Assembly: GCA_009733775.1 (NCBI GenBank)
Contig: WOGZ01000053.1
Location: 83,592 to 147,591 of the forward strand
DNA: 64,000 nt
From: Alectoria sarmentosa
Lineage: Eukaryota; Ascomycota; Lecanoromycetes; Lecanorales; Parmeliaceae
Direction: 5' to 3'
Shown: positions 1-13,736 of the stretch, one piece after another
How the letters are laid out: each line of letters begins with the position of its first letter
Numbering within the stretch: position 1 is the first letter of the stretch
The notes under the pieces: model-generated
Seen by the model: only the letters and a program-made list of their open reading frames with translations
Told to the model about the DNA's origin: nothing
Databases searched by the model: none
Program-made: the position numbers and the translations under genes

Positions 1-1442
1 TAAATATAAAATTCTTCGTTTCGATTAAATAAAAATCAAAAAAAAAACTTTTCGAAGAAATAATTTAAATTCGATTACGATTGAATTTTAAAAATAATAA
101 TCGTTCACAATCTTTAATAAATTAAATATTAATCGTTTTACGTTATTTCAACTTTTTTAAATGTCATTAAATCACGTTTGTGAAAATCGATTTTAAATTT
201 ATATATTAAATCGTTTAAATTTATATGTTAAATCGTTTATTAAATAAATATTATTAATAATAATATTCTTCGAGCGAAATTACTTTAAATAAAAAAATTT
301 CAAAAAATGATAATCGAGAATAATTATGTTAAAATATAAAATTTATTTTAATAAATCGTCACTTTAAAATGCGATAAACGTGACAATTAATTTTATTAAA
401 GATTTTTCTTTTTTAATCGAACGATGCTTCAATTTTTTGAAATTATTCAAAATAAATTTTTGAAAAAACTCATCGCTAAGTTATTTAACATTTTCGTTAT
501 TATATTAAAAAAAAAGACTTGAAAATTTAATTAAAAAAATTACGACGTAAGTAATTTAATTTTTTATAAATAATAAATTAAAATTTTATAATTTATTCGA
601 GATCGAGCGTTTAATAAAATATATCGAATTCAATATTAAATAAAAGTTTATAAAATTATTAGCGATTTAATTTTTAATAAAAACGTATTTTAAAATATTA
701 TCGTTATTCACGATTTTTCGCGTATAAAATAGTTTTAAATGTTGATATATTTAAAACGATTATGAGATTAAAAGTTTTTAATTAAAATCACGACATTTTA
801 ATTATCACAAAAGATAACGATAATAAAAACGAAAATAAAATCTTCGAATTTTAATTGAATTTATGTTGCGAAAGCGCGTTTTATTTAAATCGCATTAACG
901 TTATTAAAATCGTTAATTATCGATTTAAAAATCACGAAATTAAAATCGTTAGAAAAAAATTCCGAATTAAATCATTTTTTTTAATAATTTAAATTTAATT
1001 AATATATTTAATTTTAAAAATAAATAATGTTATTATAAATAAATCTTTAATTAATTAATTTATAATTGTATTATCAAGATTAAATACGTAATTAAAAATA
1101 AATTATTTAATATCTTAATTGTTAATTTAATTAACGTCGATATATTCGCGAAATGAAACGAGTTTTTTTTATAAATAAATTTAAGATATAACGTATTTCG
1201 CAAATATTTAAGAGTTTTCTTAATTATTTTTTAATGAAAATCGTTAAAATTAAAAGCGTAATAAAAAATTACGAAAATAACGTAAATAATATTTAAATGA
1301 ATATTTAATATCGCGTATATTAAAAAATCGATAACGAATTAATATCAAAAATGAGATTTTTTAATAATTTTAAAATCTTTAACGATAAACTTTAAGTGTG
1401 AGATTTATATTAAAATATCGATAATTTTAATATAATTATTTT

Positions 1443-1887
1443 ATATATTATAGTTCTTGCAAATATTTTCGAGATAATCTTTTTAATTAAACATTATAAT
1501 ACGATTTTAACGATTACGCATTATTTTTATATTTAAATAATAAAAATATAATTTTAAATTCATTATTCGAACTTTAACATTAAAAGCGTTTTTGAGTTCG
1601 TTGATAACAAATTAATTAAAATTTTTAATAAAAATGTCGTCGATATAAATAATTACGATAATTATCTTTTTATCGTAAATAAAAATCTTAAAATTTTTCG
1701 TTAAAAAACGATATTCGAATTTTCGAAAAAAGATAAATATAATATTATATTAAATTCGAAATAATTATTTTAATTCGTAAAACGCTTTTTTAAAATGATA
1801 AATTTTATTAATATCGTTTTTATATTTTTTAAATTAACGAATATATATAATCTCTTCGACGTTATCGTATAAAAATGCGATTTTAAC
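1443..1887 (-). pseudogene. Ty1/copia reverse transcriptase relic
   Basis: Conceptual minus-strand translation, reading through stops, gives the copia RT blocks in order. VKIAFLYDNVEEIIYI (family: VKTAFLxGDxEExIYM) begins near 1,887. It is followed by KNDINKIYHFKKAFYELK (family: YxLxKALYGLKQ). The catalytic block IIYIDDIFI has its YIDD at 1,636-1,647. Then come VINELKNAF, LYFYYLNIKIMRNR (family: YFLGIxIxRDR) and a QKDYLENICKNYN-like block near 1,443. In-frame stops sit where Gln or Trp codons are expected (CAA to TAA), as C-to-T mutation would give. The YIDD happens to be intact, but the reading frame is not, so this is non-functional. Confidence 0.8.
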
Positions 1888-4034
1888 ATTTATTTAATTT
1901 AATTTTAAATCGAAAACGATTATTATAATAAAAATAATTTTGTATTTTATAAATTTAACGACGAAAGCGAAAGTTTTTTTTAAAGACGATATTTTCGCGT
2001 TATATATAATTTTGAATTATTTATCGCATTTTATATCAAATTGTTTTGTTAATTTATTCACGTTTAAGTTTATAAATTTATTTATTTTTTAAAATTTGAC
2101 GATTCGTTGAAAAATTACAAAGATATTAAATTTTATTATCGATTAAAAATTAATCTTTCTCATTTATATTCAATTATTAATTCATTTTATATAAAATATT
2201 CGTTATTATTTTTTTATAAATATGAAATTTATATAATTCGAAATTATTTCTCTTAATTTACAACGCGATAAATTTAAATATTAAAACTTTTGAAAATGTA
2301 ATAATAACGAAAACGATTTCGATAGAAAAGATTTATTACGTATTCGCAAAGATTAAATTTATAACGACGATAAAAAACTTTTTAATACGCGATTTCGAGA
2401 TTTGAAAAAATCGTTAAATCGAAAATGTTTTTGAAATTACGATAATAATATTAATAATAATCGTCGATAAAGAGAATTTTTTAAAGAATTAAAAAAAAAA
2501 TTTGTTATTAATGTTATTATTACTATCGTTCGAAATTATTATTATAAATTTAATTTTCATTATCGCATCGATCTTAATATGTGATATTGAAAATTAATTA
2601 ATAATAAATAATTTTTCATTTGAAAGTTGCGTTTTAAAATGATGATTAATTTTTTTAATGTTATAATATCGTAAACTCGATCGTTTCGAATAAGCATTCG
2701 ATAAAAATTTATTTTATAATTTATTAAACGATACTCTTTATAACGATCATCGAATTTTATTTAAATCATATCGAAGATTCAACGTTTTTTACAAAGGTCT
2801 TTTTTATTTTATGCGTTTTAAATGAAAGAAATTAAATTTGCGATTAAATTCGTTTTTATATAAAATCTTATTTATATTTAATATAAATAAATAATTGCGA
2901 AAATAAATAACGATTATAATGAATTTTGAAATTATAAATTTTAAAAAAATCGTTATTTATTAATAAAGCGTAAGCTTTAATTATTAAATTTTAATTTAAA
3001 CGTTTCGAAATTTCATTTATTTAAAAAATTTCAAAAATAAATTTTTTTCATTTCATTTTATAATCGTATTTAAAATTATTAAAAATTTAATTTTTAATTA
3101 TAATGTTCTCGTCGTTGTAAATACGTTTAATAATAAAATTATTATATTTTATATTAACTTTAAATAATTTAAAGATATTAAAAACTTTATTTTTATAAAT
3201 ATCGAAATGAATATAAAATCTGTTATTGACGTTTTTTATAAATTTAAACATTATTTAATAACTCGCACGAATGTCGACGTTTAATATAAGATCAAAAATG
3301 TCGAAATAAAATAATTCGTTAATATATTTATCGAAAATTAAATTTTTTTTATAAAAAAAAAGATTTAATTTTATATAAAATATATAAACGTTTTCAAACG
3401 TTAAAAATTTAAATAAATTTATTTTAATAAATATATTCTCGAGATGAGCGATATTTTATTTTTTAAAATCTTTTATATAAATATTTTATAAATCGAAAAT
3501 CTCGATATTAATAATCGTTAAAATAAAAATAAAATAATTTTCGTTATCGAATATATAAAAATCATCGCGTTCAACGATTTACATTTTATAACGCTCGATT
3601 TTAATTTCGTTAAATGAAAATTTTATAAAATAATTATTTTTAAATAAGGTTTTCATAAAAATGAGATTAAGATTATTATTAATTACGTATAAAACATTTT
3701 TGAGATTTAATGTCACGATTTAATCGTTAATTTTGTTAATTTCGATGCGATTAATGTTTATAATTACGATTAATAATATTTTATTATATTTTTTTATCGA
3801 TATAAAACGTTTTAAACGATTAATAATTAAAGAATTTATTTCGATTGTAAATAATATGTTTAATAATATAAAAATTAAGACAATTTAAGTTTAAAATATT
3901 TAAATTTATTTTCGCGTAGTTATTATAAGTTTTTGATATATTAAAATTTTGATTTTAAATTTAAATTTAAAATCGTTAAATTTAAGCTTTTTGATGTTTT
4001 TGTTATTATTATTATTTTTTCGTTTATCTCTTCG

Positions 4035-4035
<1 letters not shown>

Positions 4036-4068
<33 letters not shown>
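4036..4068. repeat. (TTA)11 microsatellite
   Basis: About eleven uninterrupted TTA units. Read on the minus strand they give a poly-Asn run inside a low-complexity Asn/Lys frame (3,906-4,157), possibly an expanded stretch of the copia gag region. Confidence 0.8.
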
Positions 4069-4069
<1 letters not shown>

Positions 4070-5119
4070 AAAAATTATTAATCGACGAGTTAATTTTATT
4101 ATCATCGATTTTATAATCGTCGAATTTATAATAATTTATATCGCATGTTTTATACAATTTAATGATTTTAATAATATCGATATAATAATTTTATCAATAT
4201 TCGTTTTAATTTATAATTCGAATAAAAATTGAGAAAAAATAAACAATATAAATATATATAATTTAAACGTTTTTAAAATAATAAATGTTTTATAATCGTT
4301 ATATAATTTCGTTTAAAATATGCTTATATAATTTATTTTTATTAAATAAAATATAATTTTAAAAATATTATTCGATATAATCGTTATAAAAAGATTTTAA
4401 ATTAAAATAAAATTATTAAATAAACAATTTTTCGTTTAATTTAAATTAATTTTTTTTTATAATATTATTAACGATTTTCGAGATTTAATAATATATTCGC
4501 TAAGATTATTATTATATTAATTTAATATTAAATCGTTAAAACGTTAAAACGCGTAAATTAAGTATTTAAAACCTTAAAAAAAGTAGTTTTCTTTTAATTT
4601 AATTCACGCGATATAAGCGTTAATTATATGTTTTATATTAATATAATTATTATTAATTATATAAAAACGCAAAACGATATAAATTAAATTATGCGTTAAT
4701 TTAAATATTTTAAATTTAACGTTATTATTATTATTGTTATCGTTATTATCATTTATTAATAAAATTTAAAATCGATGTTTATTTTTCGATTTAATTCATT
4801 TTTATAAATTAAATTTTTTAAAAACGTTTTTTACGATTTGTTTTCGAATTATATAATTTATTAACTCGATTAATTTAATTATTTCTTTTAAGACATTAAT
4901 GAATTTTAACGTTATAAATTCGAATATAATAATAACAATAAATGTAATAATAAAAAACTTAATATAAAAAAAACGAAATTAATAACAATTTTAAAATTTA
5001 AATATTTTTTAAATAAAGTAAAATAAACGAAACGAATAAACGTATTTTAAATTTTATATTTATTCAATTTAAATAATTTGTATAAATTATATATATGTTC
5101 GCGATTATAAGAAATAATT

Positions 5120-5283
5120 TGCTACGTTTCTAGAAAAAAAACGTTTTTATAACAAAATCAAGAAGAAAAACGAGTTATAAACGATAACGAATTATAAGTG
5201 TGATGATGATTATTGAGAAAAGTTATCGAAAGAAAAATCTGTTCTGTAAATATCAATTTTAAACTTTTTGTCTTTTTTTAACA
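5120..5283 (-). repeat. Element B LTR, left copy
   Basis: Matches 22,876-23,038 along its length, starting TGCTACGTTTCTA and ending ACA. The copies differ mainly by C/T and G/A transitions and small indels. It is preceded by TAATT, the 5-bp target duplication. Confidence 0.85.
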
Positions 5284-5769
5284 TTTGTTTCTTTTTAAAA
5301 AAAGAATCGCACGTTCTTATAAGTTTATTATTTATCGACGTCTTTTAAATTTGCGTTTTATATTAACATCTCAATTCTCGATTAAAAAGAAATTTTATGT
5401 TTATTTTTTCATTTTTTCATTGTTTGCGCGTTTTTTGATACAAACGATATGTTTTAAAATAAACGTTTAAAAAAGTTAACATAAATTCGATATTGACGAA
5501 TATTGACCCTTTATTCGAATAACGTTTTTTATATATTTTTAATTTTAAAGAAAAGGAAAAGCGGAGTTTTCGACGATAAAACATTATTATTATTAATTAT
5601 TACGAAATTAATTGAAAACGTATTGTCTGTCAAAAAAACAGAAAATTTTTCGAATTTCTTATTAATAACATATTTTTGAAATTTTTTTTCAATTAATTAG
5701 AAATTAAATGTAAACGCGACTTTATTAAAAGAATTTATAAAAATTAATGTTATATTTGATGATGATAAG

Positions 5770-5990
5770 TTTATTATAACAACGGTTTCGAAAATAAATA
5801 ATAAATTTACGAAAGTTTCTACGATAGTAGTTTCGTAAACAACGATTGACTTTAATGAAAATGAATTTACGAAAGTTTCTACGATAACAATTTCGGAAAC
5901 AATAATTAACTTTAATAAAAATGAGATTACGATAATTTCGAAAATAACGATTGACCTTGATAAAGATAAGTTTATTTTTATGATAATAAT
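5770..5990. repeat. 60-bp tandem repeat, about 3 to 3.5 copies
   Basis: Best units are 5,821-5,880 and 5,881-5,940, sharing the tract ACGAAAGTTTCTACGAT and spaced by exactly 60 bases; flanking units are degenerate. The minus strand stays open across it (5,697-6,014), giving a 20-residue repeat with an IVETFVNS-like core. It lies in the 3' part of element B. Confidence 0.75.
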
Positions 5991-6419
5991 TTCGAAAAAA
6001 AATGATATTGACAATTTTGATCGATCGATTAATTATAAATTAATGTATTTTTTATCTTATTTGTCTGAGAACGTTTTATCGCGAACGTTATCGTTATTAA
6101 ATAATTTCTCGTTATTCGATTATCAATTATCGATTCAATCGTTCAAGTTTAACGTTAACGAGTTATTTTTCGAGTGAAAAAAGACACGAATTACGAGAAA
6201 TGAGTATCTTTTTTTGAAAAATTCGTATACTTTATTCACGGGGTTCAACATTTTATTTATAACGATTATATATTTTTTCGAGAAAGCTTTAATGCTTATT
6301 AAAACGTTTTTCGCATTTTTGATTTTTGTGATTTTCGTGTTTAAATAATTATTTAAGATTTTTATTATTTTTAATAAACGTTATGCGATTAATAATCGTT
6401 TTTGCAATAAATTTATTAT

Positions 6420-6589
6420 TGTCATAATAAGCATATAAACTTAATAAAATATTTATCTTATTAACGAGATTTGCTTATTAAGAAAATATCTCGATAAGAT
6501 TCTTCATTTAACATTATAAATAATTAAATTTTTGTAAAAAGAATCAAGCTTTTTATATTTCATTATTATATTTTTATATTATTTTAATA
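6420..6589 (+). repeat. Element A LTR, 5' copy (170 bp)
   Basis: Begins TGTCATAATAAGC and ends at an AATA that corresponds to AACA in the other copy. A TATAAATA box-like tract lies in the middle (about 6,512), consistent with a plus-strand promoter. Differences from 13,585-13,736 are mostly transitions. Confidence 0.85.
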
Positions 6590-9500
6590 ATATAATAATA
6601 ATATCTTTATTGATATTAATTAATTATTAATAAAATTTAGAATTTTTTTTATTAATAATTTCTCGATAAGCTTTAAAAGTTAATAAATTTAATTTTTTCG
6701 TCGATTATCGTTTTAAATTCGATTGTTAAAAGCATAATTATTTTTGTTTTTCAATTCGAAAAATTTCTTTATAATAATCACGTTTATATAAATTTAATAA
6801 ATGAAAATATTCGTTTATTTATCGATTATATCGTTAAAATTAATTTTCGTTTATTATAAATTAATCGAAATCTTTTCAGCTCAATATAAGAAAAATGTTT
6901 TTAAATAAAATCAAACTTAATTAAAACATTTTTTTAATTTATTAATTAGGTTTTCAACAAATTTATTTTTCGTATTATTTTGAAAATTTTCGAAATAAAT
7001 ATTGAGATATTGCGAAGATTATAAGATTCTTTTTTCATCAAAACGTTTTTTTATATTTCGTTAATAAATACGTTATTCGAATCGAATTTAAATTCGTTTA
7101 ATAATATAAAATAAATTATAAAAGCGATTTCGATAAAAGAAGAAATTTATAATAAATTAATCGATTTAAAATCTTTGATTATAATTGAATAAATAATTTT
7201 TTAAAAATTTCGTGATTTTATCACGCAGACAATTAATGTCGTCATTTAAAATTTTCGTGTTTCGATAAAAGTTTTCGAATTTTTCGAATCATAAAATCTT
7301 TTTAATATCGACGACGAAGCGAATAATAATGATAATGATAATAATAATAATAAATAAAATATAATTAATCTCGATTACTTCGATTTTCATTTCGATAAAT
7401 TTTATAAAGAAAACGAGATCATTACGATCGATAAAAATGTTTATTATAAAAATTCGATCTTGTTTATAAAACGAATTCAAAATCTTATTATCATTAAGAA
7501 AGCGTTTATCGTTCGAAATAATTTCAATATCGTTTTAAAAAGATTTATTTTTATTTGATATACGATCGAGTTTTTTAATTTTGAGCGAATAAGTTTACGT
7601 GTTAATAAAAATAATATCGAAAAATGATATTTAACAATCATCAAAAGATTTAAAAAATTTAAAAAATTTATTAAAATGATATTTCATAATCTCATTATTA
7701 AGAAATATATGATTTACGACGTTAAAACTCGTCGAGAATCGATTGTTTACGTTTAAATTATATTTCGATATATCAAATTAACAAATATCGATAACGTCGA
7801 AAATTAATTGATATTTGTTTATTAAAACATTGTTGTCGAATTGCGTGCGTTCGTCGATCTCTTTTCCTCGATCTCGATAATTAATTTTTTCATTCAAACT
7901 TTGAAATTGAAAAAAGATATATGATTCGAAATAAATTATCGTCAAATTTTTTAATCGCGATTCAATTTTGATCGTTAAAATCAAAATTAACAAGTTGATG
8001 AATATAGAAATTCTTTTTTTAATTAACAATTTCGATTATATCAATTTTATTAAAATTAATAAGCTTTTAATTAATAAGATTTTGATTATTAAACATTTTC
8101 TTATCGTTTTTATAATTTAAATGTTTATTTTAATTAACAACAATCAAATTACGTTTAACAATTAAAAATTTCACATTAAGAATTATCGGTTTTTCGTCAA
8201 TTTTTACAAATTATTATTTCGTCAAACGCGTTCGTTTCGACGTCGTTAAATCGTTTACAATAAAAATTTTAGGATTATCGAGGATTTTAAAGAAAAAACG
8301 ATAAAAAACGATAAAAATCGTTAATTTTGATAACAATCAAATTTTTGATTAAAAGTTTCAATTTATTAAATATCGATAATTAATGAATTTCAATCTGCGA
8401 AACAAGATTTTAATGAAAATGTTTTTATTTATCATTTCGAGATTTAAAAAGATTCGAATTATGAATTTTAATATAAAAAATAAAACGAACATAATAATGA
8501 CGTTTATTTCGACGACGATTAATATTCGTTAAGCGATTATGATTAATTCGCAAGTTTTATTAATATCGAAACTTTTTATCGCAATTGTAACGAAACCTTT
8601 TTTTTTGAATCTCGATTATATAAACATTTTTGAGAAGGATATTTAGCGAAGAAAAAAAATCTTATCAAAAAAAGATTTCAAAAAATTATTTTTAATCATT
8701 TTCGATTTTTTTTCTAAAAATTGTTTACAAATTTTTTCGAGCAAAAATCTCATTTTTTAATTATCGATATATTTAAAATCGTGAAATTTATTATCTTTAT
8801 TATCGAATAAAACATCGATTTTAATTTCAAAAATTAAAATTACGTTATAATAAAGATTAAATTTATCAAGATTGAAAAAGAAGACGATGTTTATTTAAAT
8901 ATAAAATATGAAATTATTTTTATTAATCGTTTATGATTAATGAAACTTTTATTTTAAATAATTATTTTTAAAATGTTATTATCGTTTAAGGTTCGCGAAG
9001 TCGATTTTTTTCAATATAAGATTTTTGAATATATAATTATTTTATGTTATTTTTCGAAAATCGATGAGTAAAGAAATGACGTTTTTATTTATATTCGAAA
9101 AGAAATTTATATCGTTAATAATTTACGTGTTAAAATGTTTATTAAAAACGATTTTATTGATTTTAAAAAAATTATTATTGATGTGATTAAGAAAAAGATA
9201 TATATTAATAATTATAAAACTTTTATTATAATCATCGCACGTTAACGTGATTAATTTATTAAAAAAAAAGTTTATACTTTATCGATGATGAAAATCTCAT
9301 CACATAATAAGAAAATCGTGTTAATTTCGACGTCGTCGCTTTTTTTGTTGAACGATCGCGATTATATTTTCGAATTTATGAAATAAAGTAACGTAATATT
9401 TTTCTCACATATGATAAATAATCGTGTTATTGTCATTTTTATTAAAAATGATTTTGATTATTAAATCGAGATTTTTCGAAGATCAAGATTTGACGTTATC

Positions 9501-10039
9501 ACAAAATTTAATTATGAGAATTGTTTTCAAATTAATCTTAATCACGAATACGCGTTTATCAAGTTTTTGAAAAAATTAAAATGATTTAAAAAAGTTTTCA
9601 TTGTCGTTATTATGATAATTACGTTATTTCTCGAATAAGATTTCGATCGTTTTATCGATAACATAAAACGTTAAGAATTTACGAGTGATAATTAATTTCT
9701 CGATTTATTATGAGAGAAAAAGTTATCGAGCGAAGTTATTATTTATAAAAATAACGTTATTAAAAAAGCACTTTCGAGACTCATAAAAGAATTTTTTATT
9801 TTTTGAATTAATAACGATTTTATGCAAATGTCAAAAAAAGAATAAATGAAACTTTTTTTCAAGTTTGATTAAAAAAATCGAATTAATGATAAAAGCGTTA
9901 AGGTTTATTCGCTGAAATTTCGAGATAAAAAAATCATTGATAAAATTTTTAATGAACTTTATAAGTAAGGTCGTTTAATTTGAATAAAATAATTAACGTT
10001 TTTTAATTATTTTGTTTTTATAATTTGAAAAAACGTTTT

Positions 10040-10440
10040 CGACGATCGAAAAGGTTGTTCGATTATTAATATTTGAGATTTTAATAATTTGTTAATACGC
10101 GATGCGTATTTAATGTCGTTACAATTCGATATTATTATTAAGCTTCGAAGTTATATTTATATTTCGATTTTTAATATTTTATCATTTTTTTATTAATGAT
10201 AAATACATTTTAATTATTATTATTTTTAAATTATAATTAATTATCGAGGTTAAAAAACGTTTTTGATGTTAATTATAAATAATATAAATTTCATATCTTA
10301 TATATAAAAATAAATTAATAATATTTTTTGTGAAATTAAGAATTTTGCTTATATTTATATTAATAATATTATTTGTGAATTAAATTCTTTCGAGAAATAT
10401 ATAATACATTTTCGATAGTTTTTCGCGTTATTGATAAAAT
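10040..10440 (+). pseudogene. Element A reverse transcriptase relic
   Basis: Reading through stops, the plus strand gives LLIRDAYLMSLQFDIIIKLR (family: LIRDAYPMPLQSDII), then a YISIFNILSFFY-like block. Next comes the catalytic box as YINN at 10,356-10,367, where the family has YIDD, followed by a FEKYIIHFR-like block. Both Asp codons have become AAT, as expected from G-to-A and C-to-T changes, so the enzyme is catalytically dead as well as frame-broken. Confidence 0.82.
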
Positions 10441-11519
10441 ATAATATATTCATTAATATTAAAAAGATATTTTTCGATTATTTAAACGTGAATTTTTTCG
10501 AATAAAAAGTTAATTTTTTAAGTTTTATAACGTTTAAAAAAAAGTTCAAAATTATTAATTAATTTCGTTATTTTAAGATTTTGGACGATTTAAAACATTA
10601 TTTAAATTTAATTAAATATTTACGATAATATATACATTTTTATATATAACTTATTAAATTTTTTTAAAACTTGAAAATTTTACTTTTTAAGAAAACATTT
10701 ATGAAAAATAATTCTCGTAAAGTTTATATTTTGAAAATAAAGTTATTAATAATTTCGATCGCGAAAGAAATTTTCTTCGACGAACTTTAAAAGGCGCTTT
10801 TCAAATTTTATATCTTAATATATTTCGATTATATTAAGATTTTTTGAATAAATCTCAATTTCTTTAAGAAATTTATTTTAACGTTATTTTTTTTTATGTT
10901 AAAGACGAAATATTTATCGATAAATGATTTTTGAAAATAATTATATAATCGATTATATTTTTATCAAGATTTTTAATTGTTGCAAAATAAAATTATTGAT
11001 TTACGAAATTGAAAATCGTCGATTTCGTTTAAATTATTAAAAAGATTAAACATTTAATAAAGTCGTCGTAACATATTATCGTTATTCAAATTAATTATTT
11101 AACGATTCTTAATATTATAAAGCAATTTTCAATTATATCGACTTTTTTTATTATGCGCATAAATATACGTTTTATATATATTTTATAGTTTTTAAGACAG
11201 TTTAAATTTAATGTTAAATATAAATTCGAAAAAGAATATATAATATCGAATGTTTTGTCTCGCTTAATAAGCATAAATTATAATAAAAAATGTTTTAATT
11301 CAGGATATTTAGAGTTGAATGCGTTTTATGAATTTTTTTATTTCTTGATAGTAATGTCTTTCGAATTTCATAAACTTTTTATTGAAGATTATATTATCGA
11401 TCGATGATATGTTTAACTTTTATAACAAATCGATGATAACGAAAAATTCGACGAGAACGTCGTGATGTTTTCTTTTATCTAAGAAAAGTTTGCAATTACT
11501 CATGATTCTTATTTCGAAT

Positions 11520-11729
11520 CTCGTTCGAAAATTGTTAAAATTCTTCGACAAAAAGAAATTTCTTCTCGTTCAAAAGTTGTTGAAATTTTTCGGTAAAAAG
11601 AAACTTTTTCTCGTTCGAAAGTTGTTGAAATTCTTCGATAAAAAAAAACTTCTTCTCGTTCGAAAGCTGCTGAAATTCTTCGGCAAAAAGAAATTTCTTT
11701 TCGTTCGAAAGTTGTTGAAATTCTTTAAG
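11520..11729 (+). repeat. 45-bp tandem repeat (about 4.6 units) inside element A pol
   Basis: Units start at 11,520, 11,565, 11,610 and 11,655, with a partial unit at 11,700; the period is exactly 45. In the reading phase used by the integrase relic downstream, each unit reads SRSKVVEILRQKEIS with only CAA-to-TAA stops. This suggests an in-frame 15-residue repeat in the ancestral polyprotein between RT/RNase H and integrase. The other plus phase and the minus strand are also open here; that openness is a by-product of the 45-base period. Confidence 0.88.
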
Positions 11730-11819
11730 AATCATCAGAAGATTTTTCGAAAAAACTTTCAAAAGATTTTTCGAAAAACGGCGATTTGATTTATCACATA
11801 AATAAAGTTATTAAACATT

Positions 11820-12065
11820 AATGATTATACATTTTAATAAAGCTTGTCAAAGAAATTTTGCAATTAATATATGAAAATGATTATTCGAGATTTCAACGTT
11901 ATTATAAGATTATCGTTGAATCGTAATATATTCGAGACTTTATCAATTAATTTCGAGAATATATTCGATATTATCTCGACTATTAAATGCTTCAAATAAA
12001 ACGTTATTAATCGTACGATTTTTTGAATTTAATCGAGACGTTATTAATATCTTTTTATATATTTA
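11820..12065 (+). pseudogene. Element A integrase zinc-binding region relic
   Basis: Plus-strand translation through stops gives FQRYYKIIVES, YIRDF, FREYIRYY and MLQIKRY blocks. They match the Gypsy integrase HHCC region (pattern: YxxIVxSWYIRxLxxxLRxYIxxCPxCQxxKxxRH). The two zinc-ligand Cys codons have become Tyr (TGC/TGT to TAT), and Trp and Gln codons have become stops. Only the N-terminal integrase domain was recognised; the catalytic DDE core was not traced. Confidence 0.78.
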
Positions 12066-13005
12066 CGCTTAATTTTATTCTCACTTTATTGAATTCGAAA
12101 AAAGATTAAAATATTATTTTATTAATTATCGATAAATTTTTTAAGCGAATAATTGATATATTTAATAAAGTTATTTAATTAACAACGCAATAAATTCACG
12201 CACTTTTTAATAAATTAAAAATAATCGATTAAGATATTTTTAAAACTATTATTTCGAATAAAAATCGAAAATTCATATTAAAGCTTTAAAACATTTTTTT
12301 TAACGTTTCGACATCGCTTTATTTTATTTTATAATTTATTATTTTTAAACAAATGATAATAATGAGCGAACGAATTAAATTATGAAAATTGTTATATAAT
12401 TTTATATTTACACGATACTCGACAAGTTTTTTTTATAATTAAAGATTTTTTTACGACTTTAAACATTACTCAATAATTCGTTATTCTCAACGATTAAAAA
12501 AAATTTCAACGAATTAATTTATAATTTCACATTTAATATGATTTTTGATTTATTAATATCGTCGTCGTCGAAGACGCTCGAATTTTTAATCGCTCGTTAA
12601 TTTGCAAAAAACGTTATTTTATTCGTTAATGTTAACGTCAAATATTATTATAATAGATATTATTAATCAATATTTTTTAAAATCGATAATTTCGCGTATT
12701 TATAATTATATAAAGATTATAATATTTTTATTAATCTCGATATTATTAAAAAATTATTTTAATAATATATCGATTTTTTTAAAATCTTGAAACACGTTAA
12801 AAGATTTATTTATTATTTAAAAGTTTTTGAAAATTAAAAAATTTATTCGATATTTAACATAGTTTAATTGAAATTTTCATTATTATTAAATGTTGATTCG
12901 TTCGATCGTTCACGATTTAATTATTCATTTTTTGTTTTCGTCGAGAGTGATATCGATACGATGAAATCTTACGAAGTAAAGTGATTTTTTAACAAAAGAA
13001 TTATG

Positions 13006-13132
13006 CGAAAGAAACGTGGCGTAATCATCGAATATCTCATTAAATGAAAAGAATATAAATCGATATATGATAAATGATATAACGTTAAAGATCTTGAAAA
13101 TTCAATAGATCTCGTTAAAAAATATAAAAAAA
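13006..13132 (+). pseudogene. Element A chromodomain relic
   Basis: Reading through stops gives RKKRGVIIEYLIK, a stop, KEYKSIYDK, a stop, YNVKDLENSIDLVKKYKK. This fits the chromodomain pattern (YLVKWKGY, then a W-Y pair, then LxNAxDLVxEY), with both Trp codons now TGA. Chromodomains at the Pol C-terminus define chromoviruses and are thought to guide insertion to histone-marked heterochromatin. Its position just upstream of the 3' LTR is the expected one. Confidence 0.8.
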
Positions 13133-13584
13133 CAACTCGCATCTCGTCGACGAAGTTCACGTCGTCAATCTCGAAGCATATCTTAAAAATGATTCGAAAA
13201 AATTTACGTGAGAAATCGAATTTTCCACGAAATCGATTTTCTTTAAAAGTTCAGACTTTTATAAAAATTTAGATTTTAAAAAAAACTTTAATAAGTACTT
13301 CGGCGAATATTACGAAAATCGTTAAAATTATAACGTCATCAAATTTTTAACTTTTAAAAGGACGTCAAATCACAATAATAATTTTTGTTTCGATTTCTAT
13401 TTCGAAGAGATATTAGATCACGACTTCGATTTCTTTTCAAAATGTTTTAAACATCGTCGACATTATAACGTCGTCGATTTCTTAAAAGATGATTTTGCGA
13501 AAAAGCGCAAGGATTGTCGATAAAAATTAATTTAATATATTTTTATAACGAGATCGCTTTATTTTCTTTTTGTTTATGAAATAT

Positions 13585-13736
13585 TATTACGATAAACATA
13601 TAAGCTTGATAAAATATTTGTTTATTAAAGAAGTATTTCGATAAAATTCTTAATTTAGCATTATAAATAATTAGATTTTTATAAAAAAAATCAAGCTTCT
13701 TATATCTCACTACTATATTTTTATATTGTTTTAACA
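13585..13736 (+). repeat. Element A LTR, 3' copy (152 bp)
   Basis: The canonical TG start has become TA, and the copy ends AACA. It is 18 bases shorter than the 5' LTR, apparently through a deletion between two CTTATTAA-like short repeats still present in the left copy. It is followed by ATTAT. Confidence 0.85.

Larger units (their letters stand above)
1..5119 (-). mobile_element. Decayed Ty1/copia retrotransposon remnant in AT-rich, RIP-like sequence
   Basis: The stretch is extremely AT-rich with no intact gene. On the minus strand it contains recognisable copia-type reverse transcriptase (separate entry at 1,443-1,887), so gag and integrase should lie to the right (about 2,000-5,000) and RNase H to the left. 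An Asn/Lys-rich low-complexity reading frame at 3,906-4,157 is compatible with gag but not diagnostic. No LTR was identified: the left one would lie outside the window, and the right one may be interrupted by element B, which inserted after 5,119. The element class is secure from RT; its boundaries are not. Confidence 0.65.
6420..13736 (+). mobile_element. Element A: Ty3/Gypsy chromodomain LTR retrotransposon nested in element B
   Basis: LTRs at 6,420-6,589 and 13,585-13,736 are flanked by an exact 5-bp duplication ATTAT (6,415-6,419 and 13,737-13,741), so the insertion is 7,317 bp. Plus-strand relics occur in Gypsy order: RT (10,040-10,440), a 45-bp tandem repeat (11,520-11,729), integrase (11,820-12,065) and a chromodomain (13,006-13,132). 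Numerous in-frame stops arise from CAA-to-TAA and TGG-to-TGA changes. Its LTRs resemble those of element D, so A and D are related families. It inserted into B in the opposite orientation and must be younger than B. Confidence 0.88.
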
